Source of the DNA: Tolypothrix bouteillei VB521301
GTDB lineage: Bacteria; Cyanobacteriota; Cyanobacteriia; Cyanobacteriales; Nostocaceae
Assembly: GCF_000760695.4 (NCBI RefSeq)
Contig: NZ_JHEG04000001.1
Coordinates: forward strand, 6,922,395-6,986,394
DNA: 64,000 nt
Reading direction: 5' to 3'
Positions within the stretch are counted from its first letter, which is position 1. Every line of letters begins with the position of its first letter. The notes beneath the pieces were generated by a model. It had not been told where the DNA came from, did no database searches, and saw only the letters and a list, made by a program, of their open reading frames with translations. Of the stretch, positions 34,559-44,409 are shown piece by piece. A program made the translations under genes and the position numbers.

Positions 34559-36751
34559 TTAACTAATCGGAATTTCTACTATAAATTCTGCGCCTTCTCC
34601 CGGAGCAGAAATACAAGTCAATTTACCACCATGATTTTCCTCAATAATTTGGAGACTTATTGATAATCCCAAACCAGTTCCTTTACCTACAGCTTTGGTG
34701 GTAAATAAGTGTTCAAATATCTTTTGTTTTACCTCTTCTGACATACCCATACCATTATCTTTCACTCGAATCACTACCATATTCTTATCTGCTAGGACTT
34801 CTGTAATAATCCTAATCTGATTGGGATTAGCTTCCATTTCTGCAAAAGACTGCTCCCGCGTCGATTCGTCAAAGGCATCAATAGCATTGGCAATTAAATT
34901 CATGAATACTTGATTTAACTGACCGGGAAAGCAATTGACCATTGGTAAATGACCGTATTCTTGAAAAATTTTAATTTCCGGACGTTTGCTGTTTCCTTTA
35001 ATGCGATGTTTTAAAATGAGTATCGTACTGTCAATCCCTTCATGAATATTAAAAGGTACTTTAGCAGAACTATCGCTACGGGAAAAAGTCCGCAATGAAA
35101 TACTAATATCTTTAACGCGCTGTATTCCTGTTCTTAATGAGGAAATTATTTTTGATAAATCTTCTAATGTGTATTCTAAATCTATAGCCTCAGCATCTTC
35201 TTCAATTTCCATCCCCGGATTGGGAAAACAATGCTGATAAAGTTTTAGGTGATTTGTCAAGTCTTGCATATACCCTTTTAAGGATTCTATATTGCCAGCA
35301 ATAAAACCTATAGGATTATTTATTTCATGTGCTACTCCCGCGACTAACTGACCAAGAGCAGACATTTTCTCACTCTGGATAAGTTGAATTTGTGATTGTT
35401 TTAAATCGCTCATTGCCTGTTCTAAATTCTTTACTGTTTGCTCAAGTTTGGTATTGAGTTCTCGCAGTCGGCTGATATAAACTTGCCCGGAAATTGCAAT
35501 AGTTGAGCCAAATAAAGCCAGCAAGGGTGGTACTATAGGAATCCACCAAGATAGTAGAAAATTCATGTAAGCAATTAGACAAGCAATTACGATCGCCCCT
35601 AATAGCAAAGCCGTCAGTTGCAACAAAAAAAAGTGCGCCTTATTATACCGCCACTTCCAACCCAAGCCAGCAATGACTGCAGCCCACAGGACAATCCACA
35701 AATTTTCTAATGGTTCACTCCAAGTCTGAATAAGGGAATGACCATCTAAGACTGAACTTAATATTTGGCTTGCTAAATTTGCTTGAATTTCTACTCCTGA
35801 AGTTCGCACGGGTGTGCTGCGAAAATTACGACTATACGGTGTATAAAAAGCATCATTTAAACTTGTAGCATTTGCACCAATCAGCACAATGCGATCGCGC
35901 ATTAAATTTTGTGGTATCCGCCCCTCCAATACGTCCATAACTGATACAGTAGAGAAACTGCCTGCACTCCCTCGAAATTTAAGTAAAATTTGATACCCAC
36001 CTGCATCGGCTCCTATATAGCCACCATCATTTGCTTCAAAAGGATGAAAAACAGTCTTATCCAGTTTCAGAGAGCCATCGCTAGCTGCTTCTGGCGCTAT
36101 ATTTTTATCTTGTAAGTAAGCGAGTGCTACTGCTAGTCCCAAACTCGGTAACGGCTCTCCTGGTATGGGATAGAGCATTCCCCGACGCAATACACCATCG
36201 TTATCAATGACAATATCATTGGCACTGACTTGATTCAAACGTGCTAATTCAGATGGTGCTGCAACTTCTGAACTAAAGCGATCGCCCACTGCTTTTCGAA
36301 TGCCAATGAGATTTGGTGTTGTTTTAAAGACCTTGACTAGCTCGTTATGACCTGGTTCAACAGGTAAATTTCGATATATATCTAAACCAATAACCTTAGG
36401 CTGTTGTTGTTTGACTAGAGTCAAAAGCTTTGCCATTGTAGCGTCTGATATAGGCCATTGTTTTAGCCTAGCAAGGTCTGATTCTTCAACTCCAACTATA
36501 ACGATGCGATTATCGGGTGGCGGTTGCAGATGCAGGCGAAAACTGAGATCTAATACTGTCAGTTCCAAAGGTTCAAGCCAACCCAGCATTCGGATAGCAA
36601 TAGTTAATCCTGCCACAGTAGGTGCAACAATTAACGTTCCATGCCATTGAGTGGTAAATTTTTTTAGTTTGCTACTTAAAAAACTGACAAATTGAGAATG
36701 AAGATTGTTAGGAAAATGGTAAAGTCCCTTAGTCTTAAAAAAAGATTTCAT
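34559..36751 (-). CDS. CHASE2 domain sensor histidine kinase
   Basis: From the ATG at 36751 it has 730 aa (a GTG at 36841 would add 30). In order: a membrane helix, an extracellular CHASE2 domain (VLDLSFRLHLQPPPDNRIVI to RDRIVLIGANATSLNDAFYT), three membrane helices and a coiled coil. The dimerisation domain has VAGVAHEINNPIGF as phosphorylated-His box, and an HATPase domain follows with LNQVFMNLIANAIDAF, NGMGMSEEVKQ and GTGLGLSISLQI. It senses an unknown outside signal and passes phosphate to a response regulator not found nearby. It is convergent with TpsB. Confidence 0.9.
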   Translation of the reverse strand: MKSFFKTKGLYHFPNNLHSQFVSFLSSKLKKFTTQWHGTLIVAPTVAGLTIAIRMLGWLEPLELTVLDLSFRLHLQPPPDNRIVIVGVEESDLARLKQWPISDATMAKLLTLVKQQQPKVIGLDIYRNLPVEPGHNELVKVFKTTPNLIGIRKAVGDRFSSEVAAPSELARLNQVSANDIVIDNDGVLRRGMLYPIPGEPLPSLGLAVALAYLQDKNIAPEAASDGSLKLDKTVFHPFEANDGGYIGADAGGYQILLKFRGSAGSFSTVSVMDVLEGRIPQNLMRDRIVLIGANATSLNDAFYTPYSRNFRSTPVRTSGVEIQANLASQILSSVLDGHSLIQTWSEPLENLWIVLWAAVIAGLGWKWRYNKAHFFLLQLTALLLGAIVIACLIAYMNFLLSWWIPIVPPLLALFGSTIAISGQVYISRLRELNTKLEQTVKNLEQAMSDLKQSQIQLIQSEKMSALGQLVAGVAHEINNPIGFIAGNIESLKGYMQDLTNHLKLYQHCFPNPGMEIEEDAEAIDLEYTLEDLSKIISSLRTGIQRVKDISISLRTFSRSDSSAKVPFNIHEGIDSTILILKHRIKGNSKRPEIKIFQEYGHLPMVNCFPGQLNQVFMNLIANAIDAFDESTREQSFAEMEANPNQIRIITEVLADKNMVVIRVKDNGMGMSEEVKQKIFEHLFTTKAVGKGTGLGLSISLQIIEENHGGKLTCISAPGEGAEFIVEIPIS

Positions 36752-36968
36752 TGCTGAGTGAGTTGTGAAGGTCAAACAGGTGGTTGAGTGAATATAACAA
36801 CGCACCTGTTCGTAGTATTCCCAAGCAACCTTGGAATTCACTCTTAGAACTTTCCAAGAAATTAATTATCTCCAAATCTGAATCTCTGAATGTGGGGCGA
36901 GCGTCCTTGTCGTCTTATTCCGTAGAACAAGTTGCCAGCAACAGACTGCAAGAGAGATTTGGATATTT

Positions 36969-37742
36969 TTAATTTTGTTGGCGATCGCGCTCTTGCGTTG
37001 CGACATTATTTAAACCAATTTGTTCCAATAGTGAAATAAATGAATTAAACACTTGTCGATCTGTTGGATTAGCTGCTTGTAGTTTATTTAGAATTGCCAG
37101 TCCATCATACCAGATACCTAATTGAGTATAAGCAAGAGCGCGATCTCGTTCTGAATTAGCAGTTGTCAATTGTTGAGATAAATTTGGCGAGATCTCAACA
37201 CGTTCAATCCAAGCACGGGCATTAATATTCTCGGAAGGACGTTTTTCGTTGCACATTAATGTTACCGTCCAGCGATATTCTTTACCAACAGCCAATTCTG
37301 GAGAGCTTTGAGGTAGTTCCAGACTCATAATTCCAGCTTTATCTGCCTTCATCCGCTTTTGATAAACAGGCTGTATACTACCTGGCGCTGTTAACGTAAA
37401 TACCATTACTCTATCAGTACTTTCTGATACACTCCATAAAAATGTCGGATGTGACAATGTCGTTCTAGCAATATGGTTTGTTGGAGTTAACAAGTTTAAC
37501 CTCACTGGTATAGAATTACTACAACCACGGGCACCACTGCCTTCTGTTCTTTGAATACGACGCCGACCGCTTGGAGGAACGTATTGCTGCGTACCAGCAT
37601 TAGCCGAGCCATTCACAATTTTTAGCGGTAATGAGGCTTGATAGCCAGAATTATTAAAAGTAACGCTAATGGAAGAAAAGACTCCTACCAGGCTTAAGGA
37701 GGCTACTCCCAATACTGAAAAAAACTTGTGAATTACAATCAT
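36969..37742 (-). CDS. DUF928 secreted protein
   Basis: The 257-aa protein has a signal sequence (FSVLGVASLSLVGVFSSISV) and the DUF928 pattern: PPSGRRRIQRTEGSGARGCS, then LSHPTFLWSVSEST, GKEYRWTVTLMCN and a helical C-terminus (AYTQLGIWYDGLAIL). The two Cys, one in each motif, may form a disulfide. The family is cyanobacterial and of unknown function, and is often next to CHASE2 or CHAT-TPR genes, as here. It is upstream of the CHASE2 kinase on the same strand and may be co-transcribed. Confidence 0.85.
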   Translation of the reverse strand: MIVIHKFFSVLGVASLSLVGVFSSISVTFNNSGYQASLPLKIVNGSANAGTQQYVPPSGRRRIQRTEGSGARGCSNSIPVRLNLLTPTNHIARTTLSHPTFLWSVSESTDRVMVFTLTAPGSIQPVYQKRMKADKAGIMSLELPQSSPELAVGKEYRWTVTLMCNEKRPSENINARAWIERVEISPNLSQQLTTANSERDRALAYTQLGIWYDGLAILNKLQAANPTDRQVFNSFISLLEQIGLNNVATQERDRQQN

Positions 37743-38310
37743 AATTGAAAACCCTTGAATGAAGAATTTGCTTGAGACTATAAGCTACTCCCTTTCCGCT
37801 AGAAAATTACTTATAAGAGGATGTCTGTAAAGTGTATCCTTGTATTAAGAGCCCCCCTAGCCCACCTTAAAAAGGGGGGAAAGCCATCTTAAAATTACCT
37901 TTTTAAAGGTAATTTAGGGGTTTCTAAAGTTTTGAATACCTCGGCTGCTACTTTTCAAACATCCTCTAAGAGTAGGGTGGGCAATACTCACTCTACAAGA
38001 GCGGTATAATTTTAGAGCGAAAAGGGAGTAAAATCCAAATTTTGAAGTCTACTTTTTACTCCCTAACTAGTTGGCTGAACAAAAAATCATTTTTTAGCAT
38101 CCTTCTTCAAAAAATGTTTTGTAATACTATTTTCCTGCTTCTCAATAGATAGAAAAATCAGTATTGTCTCGGATTAATATATGAAAAGTTATTTGTTATT
38201 TTGAAAACCTCTATGTTTGTCAAAATACAACAAGATCGATTTTCAAATATAAGCAATCGAAAAAATACTGGAATTCCAGAACAAATTAATTACAACAGAA
38301 TCAAAATTTC
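37743..38310. other. Spacer between divergent DUF928 and CHAT genes
   Basis: It has no gene. It contains a decayed C/G-run repeat (37850-37920; GCCCCCCTAGCCCACC with AAAAAGGGGGG), another low-complexity part, and an AT-rich end that should hold the promoter of the CHAT gene. Confidence 0.55.
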
Positions 38311-40950
38311 ATGATTTTTACCATTGACGAAAGATGTCAGACAAAAGTTACATTATCGCCAATGGCTTCTTTAAAGAGGGCGGCTTTTTGTATGCGGCAG
38401 AAAACTCTGTATCGCTCTGGGTTTTTATATGTCATGGCTTTTCTTGTCAGTTTGGGGTTGCATTGTCTGGCCTCTGAGCAAATAGTCAACGCCACAGAGC
38501 TCGCTCGTCCAACAGAAATTTCTCGTTCTGTATCTGGCGGACTGGTGGATAAAGCCTTTGCCCAATACGTGGCTGGGCAATATAAACAGGCGATCGAGCT
38601 TTGGAATCAGGTGCTAGGGCAAACGTCTGACAAGAAAACGAGAGCCGTTCTCTACACCAATCTTGCCTCTGCTTATCGCCAAAGTGGAAATTTGGGAGAA
38701 GCACTAAAGTCATGGGAAGAAGCCGCTAAAATCTATCGGTCGATCGACAATCAAGAATCTAGTCGTTTGCTGACACAGATATTAGCCGAACAAGGGCAAG
38801 CTTACAATGCTCTGGGACAGCCTCGAAATGCCATGCCAATACTTCACTCAGTAATGAAACTGGCTGAGAAAAACCAAGATATAGCTATGCAAGCAGCTGC
38901 TAGTGGAGCATTAGGAAATGCTTATGCAGCATTAGGAAATTGGGAGGAGTCGATCGCATCCCATAAAGCGAGTATAGAAATCTCTACTCAATTAAAAAAT
39001 TCCAACTTTATCGCTACTGGCTGGAATAACCTGGGCAATGTTTATCAAAACCGCTATCAACGATATTTGCTACTAAAAAATTTAGCCGAGCGGGAAGGGG
39101 ACGAGAAAGAAGAAGCAAACCTGTCAAATTTGGCAAAGCAAGATGCACAAGCCGCTCGAGCAGCTTATGAACGAAGCGTCGAGGTATCTGTGGCAGTAGG
39201 TGGGATACCCCAAGCTAAAGCATTGTTAAATCTGGCACGTTTTTTGGCTCTCGAGCAATCACCGCAACAGGAATTAATCGAGACATATCATCAAAAAGCG
39301 ATGGCAATTCTCAAGGAAGTACCAGATTCTCGTGCTAAAGCTTACGCTTTAATTAACTTGGTAGAAAGTCAAAATCAAACAGGACTGAAAGTTCAAAACC
39401 TGCTTCAAGCCATTACTACCGCTCGAAATATTGGCGATCTCAGGGCTGAATCCTTTGCACTGACGTCTTTAGGCAAAGCCTATGAAAAGTCGGGGGATCT
39501 AAAAAAAGCTCTGGAATTAACCCAACAGGCGCAGTTTATAGCGCAGCAGGTCAATGCCACAGATAGCGTCTTTCGCGCTCAAGCACAAGCAGGACACATT
39601 TATAAAGCCCAAGGAAAAACTGAGCAAGCTGTTCAAGTTTACAGACAAGCTATTGCTTCAGTGCAAAACATTCGCGGCGATATTGCCGTTGCTAGTAAAG
39701 ACTTACAATTTGACTTGCGCGATTCAGTAGAACCCGTATACCGGGAATTAATGGCATTGCTTTTGGAGAAAGAAGTCACTAGCCAAAAGATGCAAGATTT
39801 CACATCCGTACAACAAGCCAAAGCAGTACAGAACGATCGCCCATCTTCTCCAGTCCAAGAAGTGCTTCAGGTATCAGAACTGCTGCAATTGAGTGAACTG
39901 CAAAACTTCTTTGGTGATGAGTGCGTGCCAGTGCAACGTTTAACGAGCGATCGCCTCATTAAGCCCAATACTTACAATGCCGCAGTTATTAACTCAATTA
40001 TTCTTAACGAAAGTACTTATATGGTGTTGCGTCTACCAGATGGTGAGGTCAAGACCTATCCAGTAGCAATGCCAGGAAAAAAGATGGAACAAGCGATAGA
40101 CCGCTTGCGCTTTTCCTTGGAAGATATTTCGAGCGATGAGTATTTGCAAGAAGCACAGAAAGTGTACAACTTGTTGATTCAACCCCTTGCAACAGATTTA
40201 GAAAAAGCGAAACCAAATACCTTGGTATTTATCAATGATGGTGTGCTGAGAAACGTACCAATGGCTGCTTTACACGACGGCAAACACTTTCTTGTAGAAA
40301 AGTATGCTATTGCTGCCACTCTCGGTCTAAACTTTACACCAAGCAAGCAACAAACCAAACACAATACCAAAGCGGCAATTTTTGGGTTAACTGCCGAGAT
40401 TCCACCCTTTGCTCCTTTACCTAATGTGAAGGCAGAAGCTGAGGGCGTACAGAAAATTCTTGGTGGCGAGCGATTTTTAGATAATGATTTCACTCTGAAA
40501 AATTTGCAACAGCAAATCGATAAGGTTGGTTATCCCATTATTCACTTAGCTACCCATGGCAAGTTTAGTGCAGACCCTAACAGCACTTTCTTGCAACTCT
40601 TTGACCGCCGTATTTTACTTGACGAATTTGAGGCACTACTGCGTTCCAGCAAACACCCAATTGAATTGCTAACCCTCAGTGCTTGCCAAACTGCTGCGGG
40701 TGACACTCGTGCTACTTTGGGTATTGCGGGAGTAGCACTGCGATCGGGCGTGCAAAGTACGCTAGCAAGTTTGTGGTTTGTAAATGATGCCGATACGGTA
40801 CCTCTCATTCAGAATTTCTATACCCAAATGCAGCAACCAGGCGTCTCTAAAGCAGAAGCGTTACGACAAGCGCAACTGAAGATGATTGCTGACCCAGATG
40901 GACATCCAGCGATTTGGTCGCCGTTTATTTTGGTAGGGAATTGGCAGTAA
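38311..40950 (+). CDS. Secreted TPR-CHAT protein, caspase-like peptidase fold
   Basis: The 879-aa protein begins with a signal peptide (SGFLYVMAFLVSLGLHCLAS; the start may be the internal Met before RQKTLYRS). About ten TPR repeats follow (AVLYTNLASAYRQSGNLGEA and so on), then a C-terminal CHAT domain with the dyad H749 in IHLATHGKF and C792 in LTLSACQTAAG. Both residues are present, so it could be an active cysteine peptidase. CHAT-TPR proteins are abundant in cyanobacteria near haemagglutinin-domain genes. Its gene stands 34 bases before the TpsA gene, so they likely form an operon and perhaps the CHAT protein processes or guides the TpsA. Confidence 0.88.
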   Translation: MIFTIDERCQTKVTLSPMASLKRAAFCMRQKTLYRSGFLYVMAFLVSLGLHCLASEQIVNATELARPTEISRSVSGGLVDKAFAQYVAGQYKQAIELWNQVLGQTSDKKTRAVLYTNLASAYRQSGNLGEALKSWEEAAKIYRSIDNQESSRLLTQILAEQGQAYNALGQPRNAMPILHSVMKLAEKNQDIAMQAAASGALGNAYAALGNWEESIASHKASIEISTQLKNSNFIATGWNNLGNVYQNRYQRYLLLKNLAEREGDEKEEANLSNLAKQDAQAARAAYERSVEVSVAVGGIPQAKALLNLARFLALEQSPQQELIETYHQKAMAILKEVPDSRAKAYALINLVESQNQTGLKVQNLLQAITTARNIGDLRAESFALTSLGKAYEKSGDLKKALELTQQAQFIAQQVNATDSVFRAQAQAGHIYKAQGKTEQAVQVYRQAIASVQNIRGDIAVASKDLQFDLRDSVEPVYRELMALLLEKEVTSQKMQDFTSVQQAKAVQNDRPSSPVQEVLQVSELLQLSELQNFFGDECVPVQRLTSDRLIKPNTYNAAVINSIILNESTYMVLRLPDGEVKTYPVAMPGKKMEQAIDRLRFSLEDISSDEYLQEAQKVYNLLIQPLATDLEKAKPNTLVFINDGVLRNVPMAALHDGKHFLVEKYAIAATLGLNFTPSKQQTKHNTKAAIFGLTAEIPPFAPLPNVKAEAEGVQKILGGERFLDNDFTLKNLQQQIDKVGYPIIHLATHGKFSADPNSTFLQLFDRRILLDEFEALLRSSKHPIELLTLSACQTAAGDTRATLGIAGVALRSGVQSTLASLWFVNDADTVPLIQNFYTQMQQPGVSKAEALRQAQLKMIADPDGHPAIWSPFILVGNWQ

Positions 40951-40984
40951 TTGATTTTAGATTTTAGATTTTAGATTTTAGATT
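40951..40984. repeat. Tandem ATTTTAG heptamer
   Basis: Four copies of ATTTTAG fill the gap between the CHAT and haemagglutinin genes. There is no terminator here, so read-through is expected. Confidence 0.85.
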
Positions 40985-43423
40985 ATGAATATGAAGAACT
41001 GGTGGCAATTGTATGGGGTGGGATTGCTTACCCTGATTTTTCCGACTCAGGCTATGGCGCAAGTGACTCCGGACGCTACACTTGGAACTCAAGTGATACC
41101 GAATGGACAATTAAGTGATGTCATTAATGGTGGCACTATTAAGGGTAATAATTTATTCCACAGCTTTAGTGAATTTAATATTAATGCCGGACGCAGTGTT
41201 TACTTCAGTAACCCCACAGATGTTACTAACATCTTCACGCGAGTGACAGGCACAAATCCATCTATTATTAACGGTACATTAGGCGTTTTGGGCAATGCCA
41301 ATTTATTTTTGATGAATCCGAATGGCATTGTGTTCGGTACGGGTGCAAGCTTGGATTTGAAAGGGTCATTTTTGGGTACAACAGCCAGCAGTATTAACTT
41401 TGCTGACGGGACGCAATTTAGTGCCAATTCTCAATCGGTTCCTGTCCTGACAGTTAGCGTTCCTATTGGCTTGGGCTTTGGTAGCAATCCAGCACCTATT
41501 AGGGTAGAGGGTACAGGTCATAACCTAAGATTTATTCCGACACCCAAAGATGCTTTCCCACCCTTTACCCGAGAGACGAATCCCCAAGCGTTAAGCGTGC
41601 AACCGGGAAGAACGCTGGCGTTGGTTGGAGGGGGTATTTCCTTAGAAGGCGGTCAACTGGTTGCAGAACAAGGACGAATTGAATTGGGAAGTGTTGGCGC
41701 AGGTCAGGTCAAGATAAATTCGGCTTCTACTAGATTTACACTTTCTTATGAAGGAGTTTCTGACTTTCGAGATATTCAACTTTCTCAAAAATCCTCTTTA
41801 GATGCGAGTGAGTCTAATAGCAGTGGTGGAATTTACGTTGCGGGACGCCAAGTACGACTAGCAGACGGTTCTGTTGGGCTCGTTCAAAACTTAGTCTCTT
41901 CAGTACCGGGAGGGAGTATCAATGTTAACGCCTCGGAATCACTGGAATTTATCGGTACAACCGCAGATGGAAGAATTCGCAGTAGTATTACTACTGAAAC
42001 AACGACATCTGGAGCTAGTGGAGAAATTAAAGTTTCTACCAAAAACTTGGCTTTTCAAGAAGGTGGACAAATCGTCACTAGAACCTTTGGTGCTGGAGAT
42101 TCTGGCAATGTCAGTATAAATGCTTCAGATTCGGTACAAGTGCTCGGCTCGTCACCTTTGAATCCCCGCTTTCTCAGTAGCATTTTTGTGAGCGTGAATG
42201 GTGGTTCTACTGGCAATGCGGGTGATTTAAGTATATCGACTAAGCGGTTAACTGCTACTGATGGAGCCATCATTTCCACTGCATCATATAGTGTTGGAGC
42301 GGGAGGAGATTTGACAGTGAATGCTGAGACTGTAGAACTGATTGGCAAAGATCTAAGTTTTGGAGGACCGACTGATTTGAGGGTCGGTAGTTTCAACAAT
42401 GGAGATGGCGGTAGTTTGATTGTCAATGCTCAACGATTAACAGTTCGAGACGGAGCGAGAGTCAATGCTACGACTATTGGTCAAGGAAATGCTGGAAGTG
42501 TTACTATCAATACTTCAGAATTAGTTGATGTGAGTGGTGGCACTATCACGTCGTCTGCAACTTCCCCAGAAATTCGCTCTATTATTAATGGATTTAACAC
42601 AGATCCTACTGGAAAAGCAGGTAGTGTAAATATTAATACTGACCGTCTGGTTGTTCGAGATAAAGGTACGGTAGCTGTTGCGAATAACGGACCGACAGAG
42701 GCGGGTAAACTTCAGGTAAATGCTGACTCTATTCTTTTAGATAATCAAGGATCTCTCTCTGCCACAACCAGATTGGGTGAAGGTGGCAACATATTCATGC
42801 AAGCAAATTCCTTGATGATGCGTCGTGGTAGTTCTATTAGCGCCACTGCTGGCGGTTCTGGTAATGGTGGCAACATTACGCTGAATGTGGGAGCTATAGC
42901 TCAACTTGAAAACAGCGATATTACCGCGAACGCATCTCAAGGCAAAGGCGGTAATATCAACATTAATACTCAAGGTATCTTCCGCTCTTCTGATAGCGAC
43001 ATTACCGCCTCTAGCGAACTAGGGATTAACGGGATAATTAATATAACCAGTCCCGAGATTAAGCAGGAAAGCTCTCTTCAAGAACAGCCTAGCAATTTTA
43101 TTGCGACTGATACTATAGTGGCAAATAGCTGTTTGGCTAGCAGAAATGCCTCCCGTGGAAGCTTTGTTGTCACAGGTAATGGTGGTTTGCCAGAAACACC
43201 AAATGAGGGCACCATACCTTATATTGTCACGCAAGTGCAACCAGTTTCAGGACGTGAGGAGCGACAAGGACGAGTCAACAGAGAAAAGATTCAGACTTGG
43301 AAATTGGGCGATCGCATTACCGAGGCAAAACAGTTATTTATAACTCCTGATGGTCGCATAGTGTTAACAGCCGAAAATGAGGACGGATCTATTCCCAACC
43401 CACAAGATCTAACCTGTCATTAG
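40985..43423 (+). CDS. Filamentous haemagglutinin N-terminal domain protein (TpsA-type)
   Basis: The 812-aa protein has a signal peptide (GVGLLTLIFPTQAMAQ) and then the TPS secretion domain with GTQVIPNGQLSDVINGG, SEFNINAGRSVYF, SIINGTLGVLGNANLFLMNP and NPNGIVFGTGASLDLKG. The rest is a repeating beta-helix with many Gly-Asn-Ile motifs (GNGGNITLNV, GKGGNININT). The C-terminal region has a Cys in IVANSCLASRN and another at the end (LTCH). It should be exported by the TpsB at 32667 and stay at or leave the cell surface. It is at the small end for TpsA proteins. Confidence 0.9.
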   Translation: MNMKNWWQLYGVGLLTLIFPTQAMAQVTPDATLGTQVIPNGQLSDVINGGTIKGNNLFHSFSEFNINAGRSVYFSNPTDVTNIFTRVTGTNPSIINGTLGVLGNANLFLMNPNGIVFGTGASLDLKGSFLGTTASSINFADGTQFSANSQSVPVLTVSVPIGLGFGSNPAPIRVEGTGHNLRFIPTPKDAFPPFTRETNPQALSVQPGRTLALVGGGISLEGGQLVAEQGRIELGSVGAGQVKINSASTRFTLSYEGVSDFRDIQLSQKSSLDASESNSSGGIYVAGRQVRLADGSVGLVQNLVSSVPGGSINVNASESLEFIGTTADGRIRSSITTETTTSGASGEIKVSTKNLAFQEGGQIVTRTFGAGDSGNVSINASDSVQVLGSSPLNPRFLSSIFVSVNGGSTGNAGDLSISTKRLTATDGAIISTASYSVGAGGDLTVNAETVELIGKDLSFGGPTDLRVGSFNNGDGGSLIVNAQRLTVRDGARVNATTIGQGNAGSVTINTSELVDVSGGTITSSATSPEIRSIINGFNTDPTGKAGSVNINTDRLVVRDKGTVAVANNGPTEAGKLQVNADSILLDNQGSLSATTRLGEGGNIFMQANSLMMRRGSSISATAGGSGNGGNITLNVGAIAQLENSDITANASQGKGGNININTQGIFRSSDSDITASSELGINGIINITSPEIKQESSLQEQPSNFIATDTIVANSCLASRNASRGSFVVTGNGGLPETPNEGTIPYIVTQVQPVSGREERQGRVNREKIQTWKLGDRITEAKQLFITPDGRIVLTAENEDGSIPNPQDLTCH

Positions 43424-43476
43424 TTTGTCTGCTCTAGTACTATAAAATTTAGACACGGAAGAAAGGACATTTAACT

Positions 43477-43881
43477 ATGACAGCTACGTTAAAGGAATTT
43501 TTAGAAGCTTGTGAGACTTTGGGTACATTACGTCTTATTGTCACAAGTAGTGCGGCTGTCTTAGAAGCGCGGGGCAAGATAGAAAAGCTGTTTTATGCAG
43601 AATTACCTAAAGGGAAATATGCGAATATGCATACCGAAGGTTTTGAATTTCACTTGAATATGGATAAAATTACTCAAGTAAAATTTGAAACAGGAGAGGC
43701 AAAAAGAGGTAACTTTACGACTTATGCCATCCGCTTTCTTGATGAAAAACAGGAACCAGCTTTAAGTGTCTTTTTGCAGTGGGGGAAACCAGGAGAATAT
43801 GAACCCGGTCAAGTAGAGGCTTGGCAGAGTCTGCGCGAAAAGTACGGCGAAGTGTGGGAACCTGCACCATCTGAGATTTAA
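43477..43881 (+). CDS. ChuX/HutX-like putative heme-utilisation protein
   Basis: The 134-aa soluble protein resembles the HutX/ChuX fold by pattern: KLFYAELPKGKYANMHTEGF followed by FHLNMDKITQVKFE, then AIRFLDEKQEPALSVFLQ and a final PGQVEAWQSLREKYG. Cyanobacteria have many copies of this type without known heme function. I place it in the family with moderate confidence. It follows the TpsA gene by 53 bases, and an operon is possible. Confidence 0.55.
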   Translation: MTATLKEFLEACETLGTLRLIVTSSAAVLEARGKIEKLFYAELPKGKYANMHTEGFEFHLNMDKITQVKFETGEAKRGNFTTYAIRFLDEKQEPALSVFLQWGKPGEYEPGQVEAWQSLREKYGEVWEPAPSEI

Positions 43882-43913
43882 GTTTGCCACATCCAGTTTT
43901 ATTTACGCCAGTC

Positions 43914-43946
43914 AGATACCTGACCTCCTTGAGAAGCCGGGTATCT
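43914..43946. terminator. Hairpin between convergent genes
   Basis: AGATACC and GGTATCT pair around a loop that itself includes GAGAAGCCGG. It lies between the HutX-like gene and the convergent roadblock gene, with only short T runs. Confidence 0.4.
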
Positions 43947-43964
43947 TGCTACTCCATGCCTGAA

Positions 43965-44333
43965 TTATGCCAGCAAAGGCGCAAGCTTAGACACAATCCG
44001 TTTGACTTCTAAAAACAAAACACCTTGCTTAGCAGCTGCACTAGCAAGAACCAATAAAACAGCTTCTTGAGAGCAGCCTACTAAGATACCGTAACCTTTC
44101 TCACCTTCTACCACAATTCGGTCAACACTACCGCGAGCCAGCTCGCGTCCGATGCGTTCTCCAAGTGATAGCATGGACGCTGACATAGCAGCAGTACGCT
44201 CTTCGTCCATTCCTACTGTCAGCACGGAAGCTAACGCCAATCCATCAGGGCTAGCAAGGATTGCACCTTGAACTTCAGCACTGCTAGACACAAAATTTTG
44301 TAATTCATCTTGCAACATTGAAACATTAATCAT
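43965..44333 (-). CDS. Roadblock/LC7 domain protein
   Basis: The 122-aa protein is a single roadblock domain: LQNFVSSSAEVQGAILASPDG, LALASVLTVGMDEERTAAMS and VIVEGEKGYGILVGCSQEAV. Roadblock proteins of this type (MglB-like) often act as GAP or regulator of a small Ras-like GTPase. The GTPase is encoded 76 bases upstream on the same strand, and a second roadblock protein with nearly the same domain follows at 46205. I infer a signalling function in the cytoplasm. Confidence 0.9.
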   Translation of the reverse strand: MINVSMLQDELQNFVSSSAEVQGAILASPDGLALASVLTVGMDEERTAAMSASMLSLGERIGRELARGSVDRIVVEGEKGYGILVGCSQEAVLLVLASAAAKQGVLFLEVKRIVSKLAPLLA

Positions 44334-44409
44334 GGCTTTACCTCTCCAAAAGGGTGTTGTTTGTATTGATATTGTTATAGGTATGCACTCGGATCGCTTA
44401 ACAAAATGG

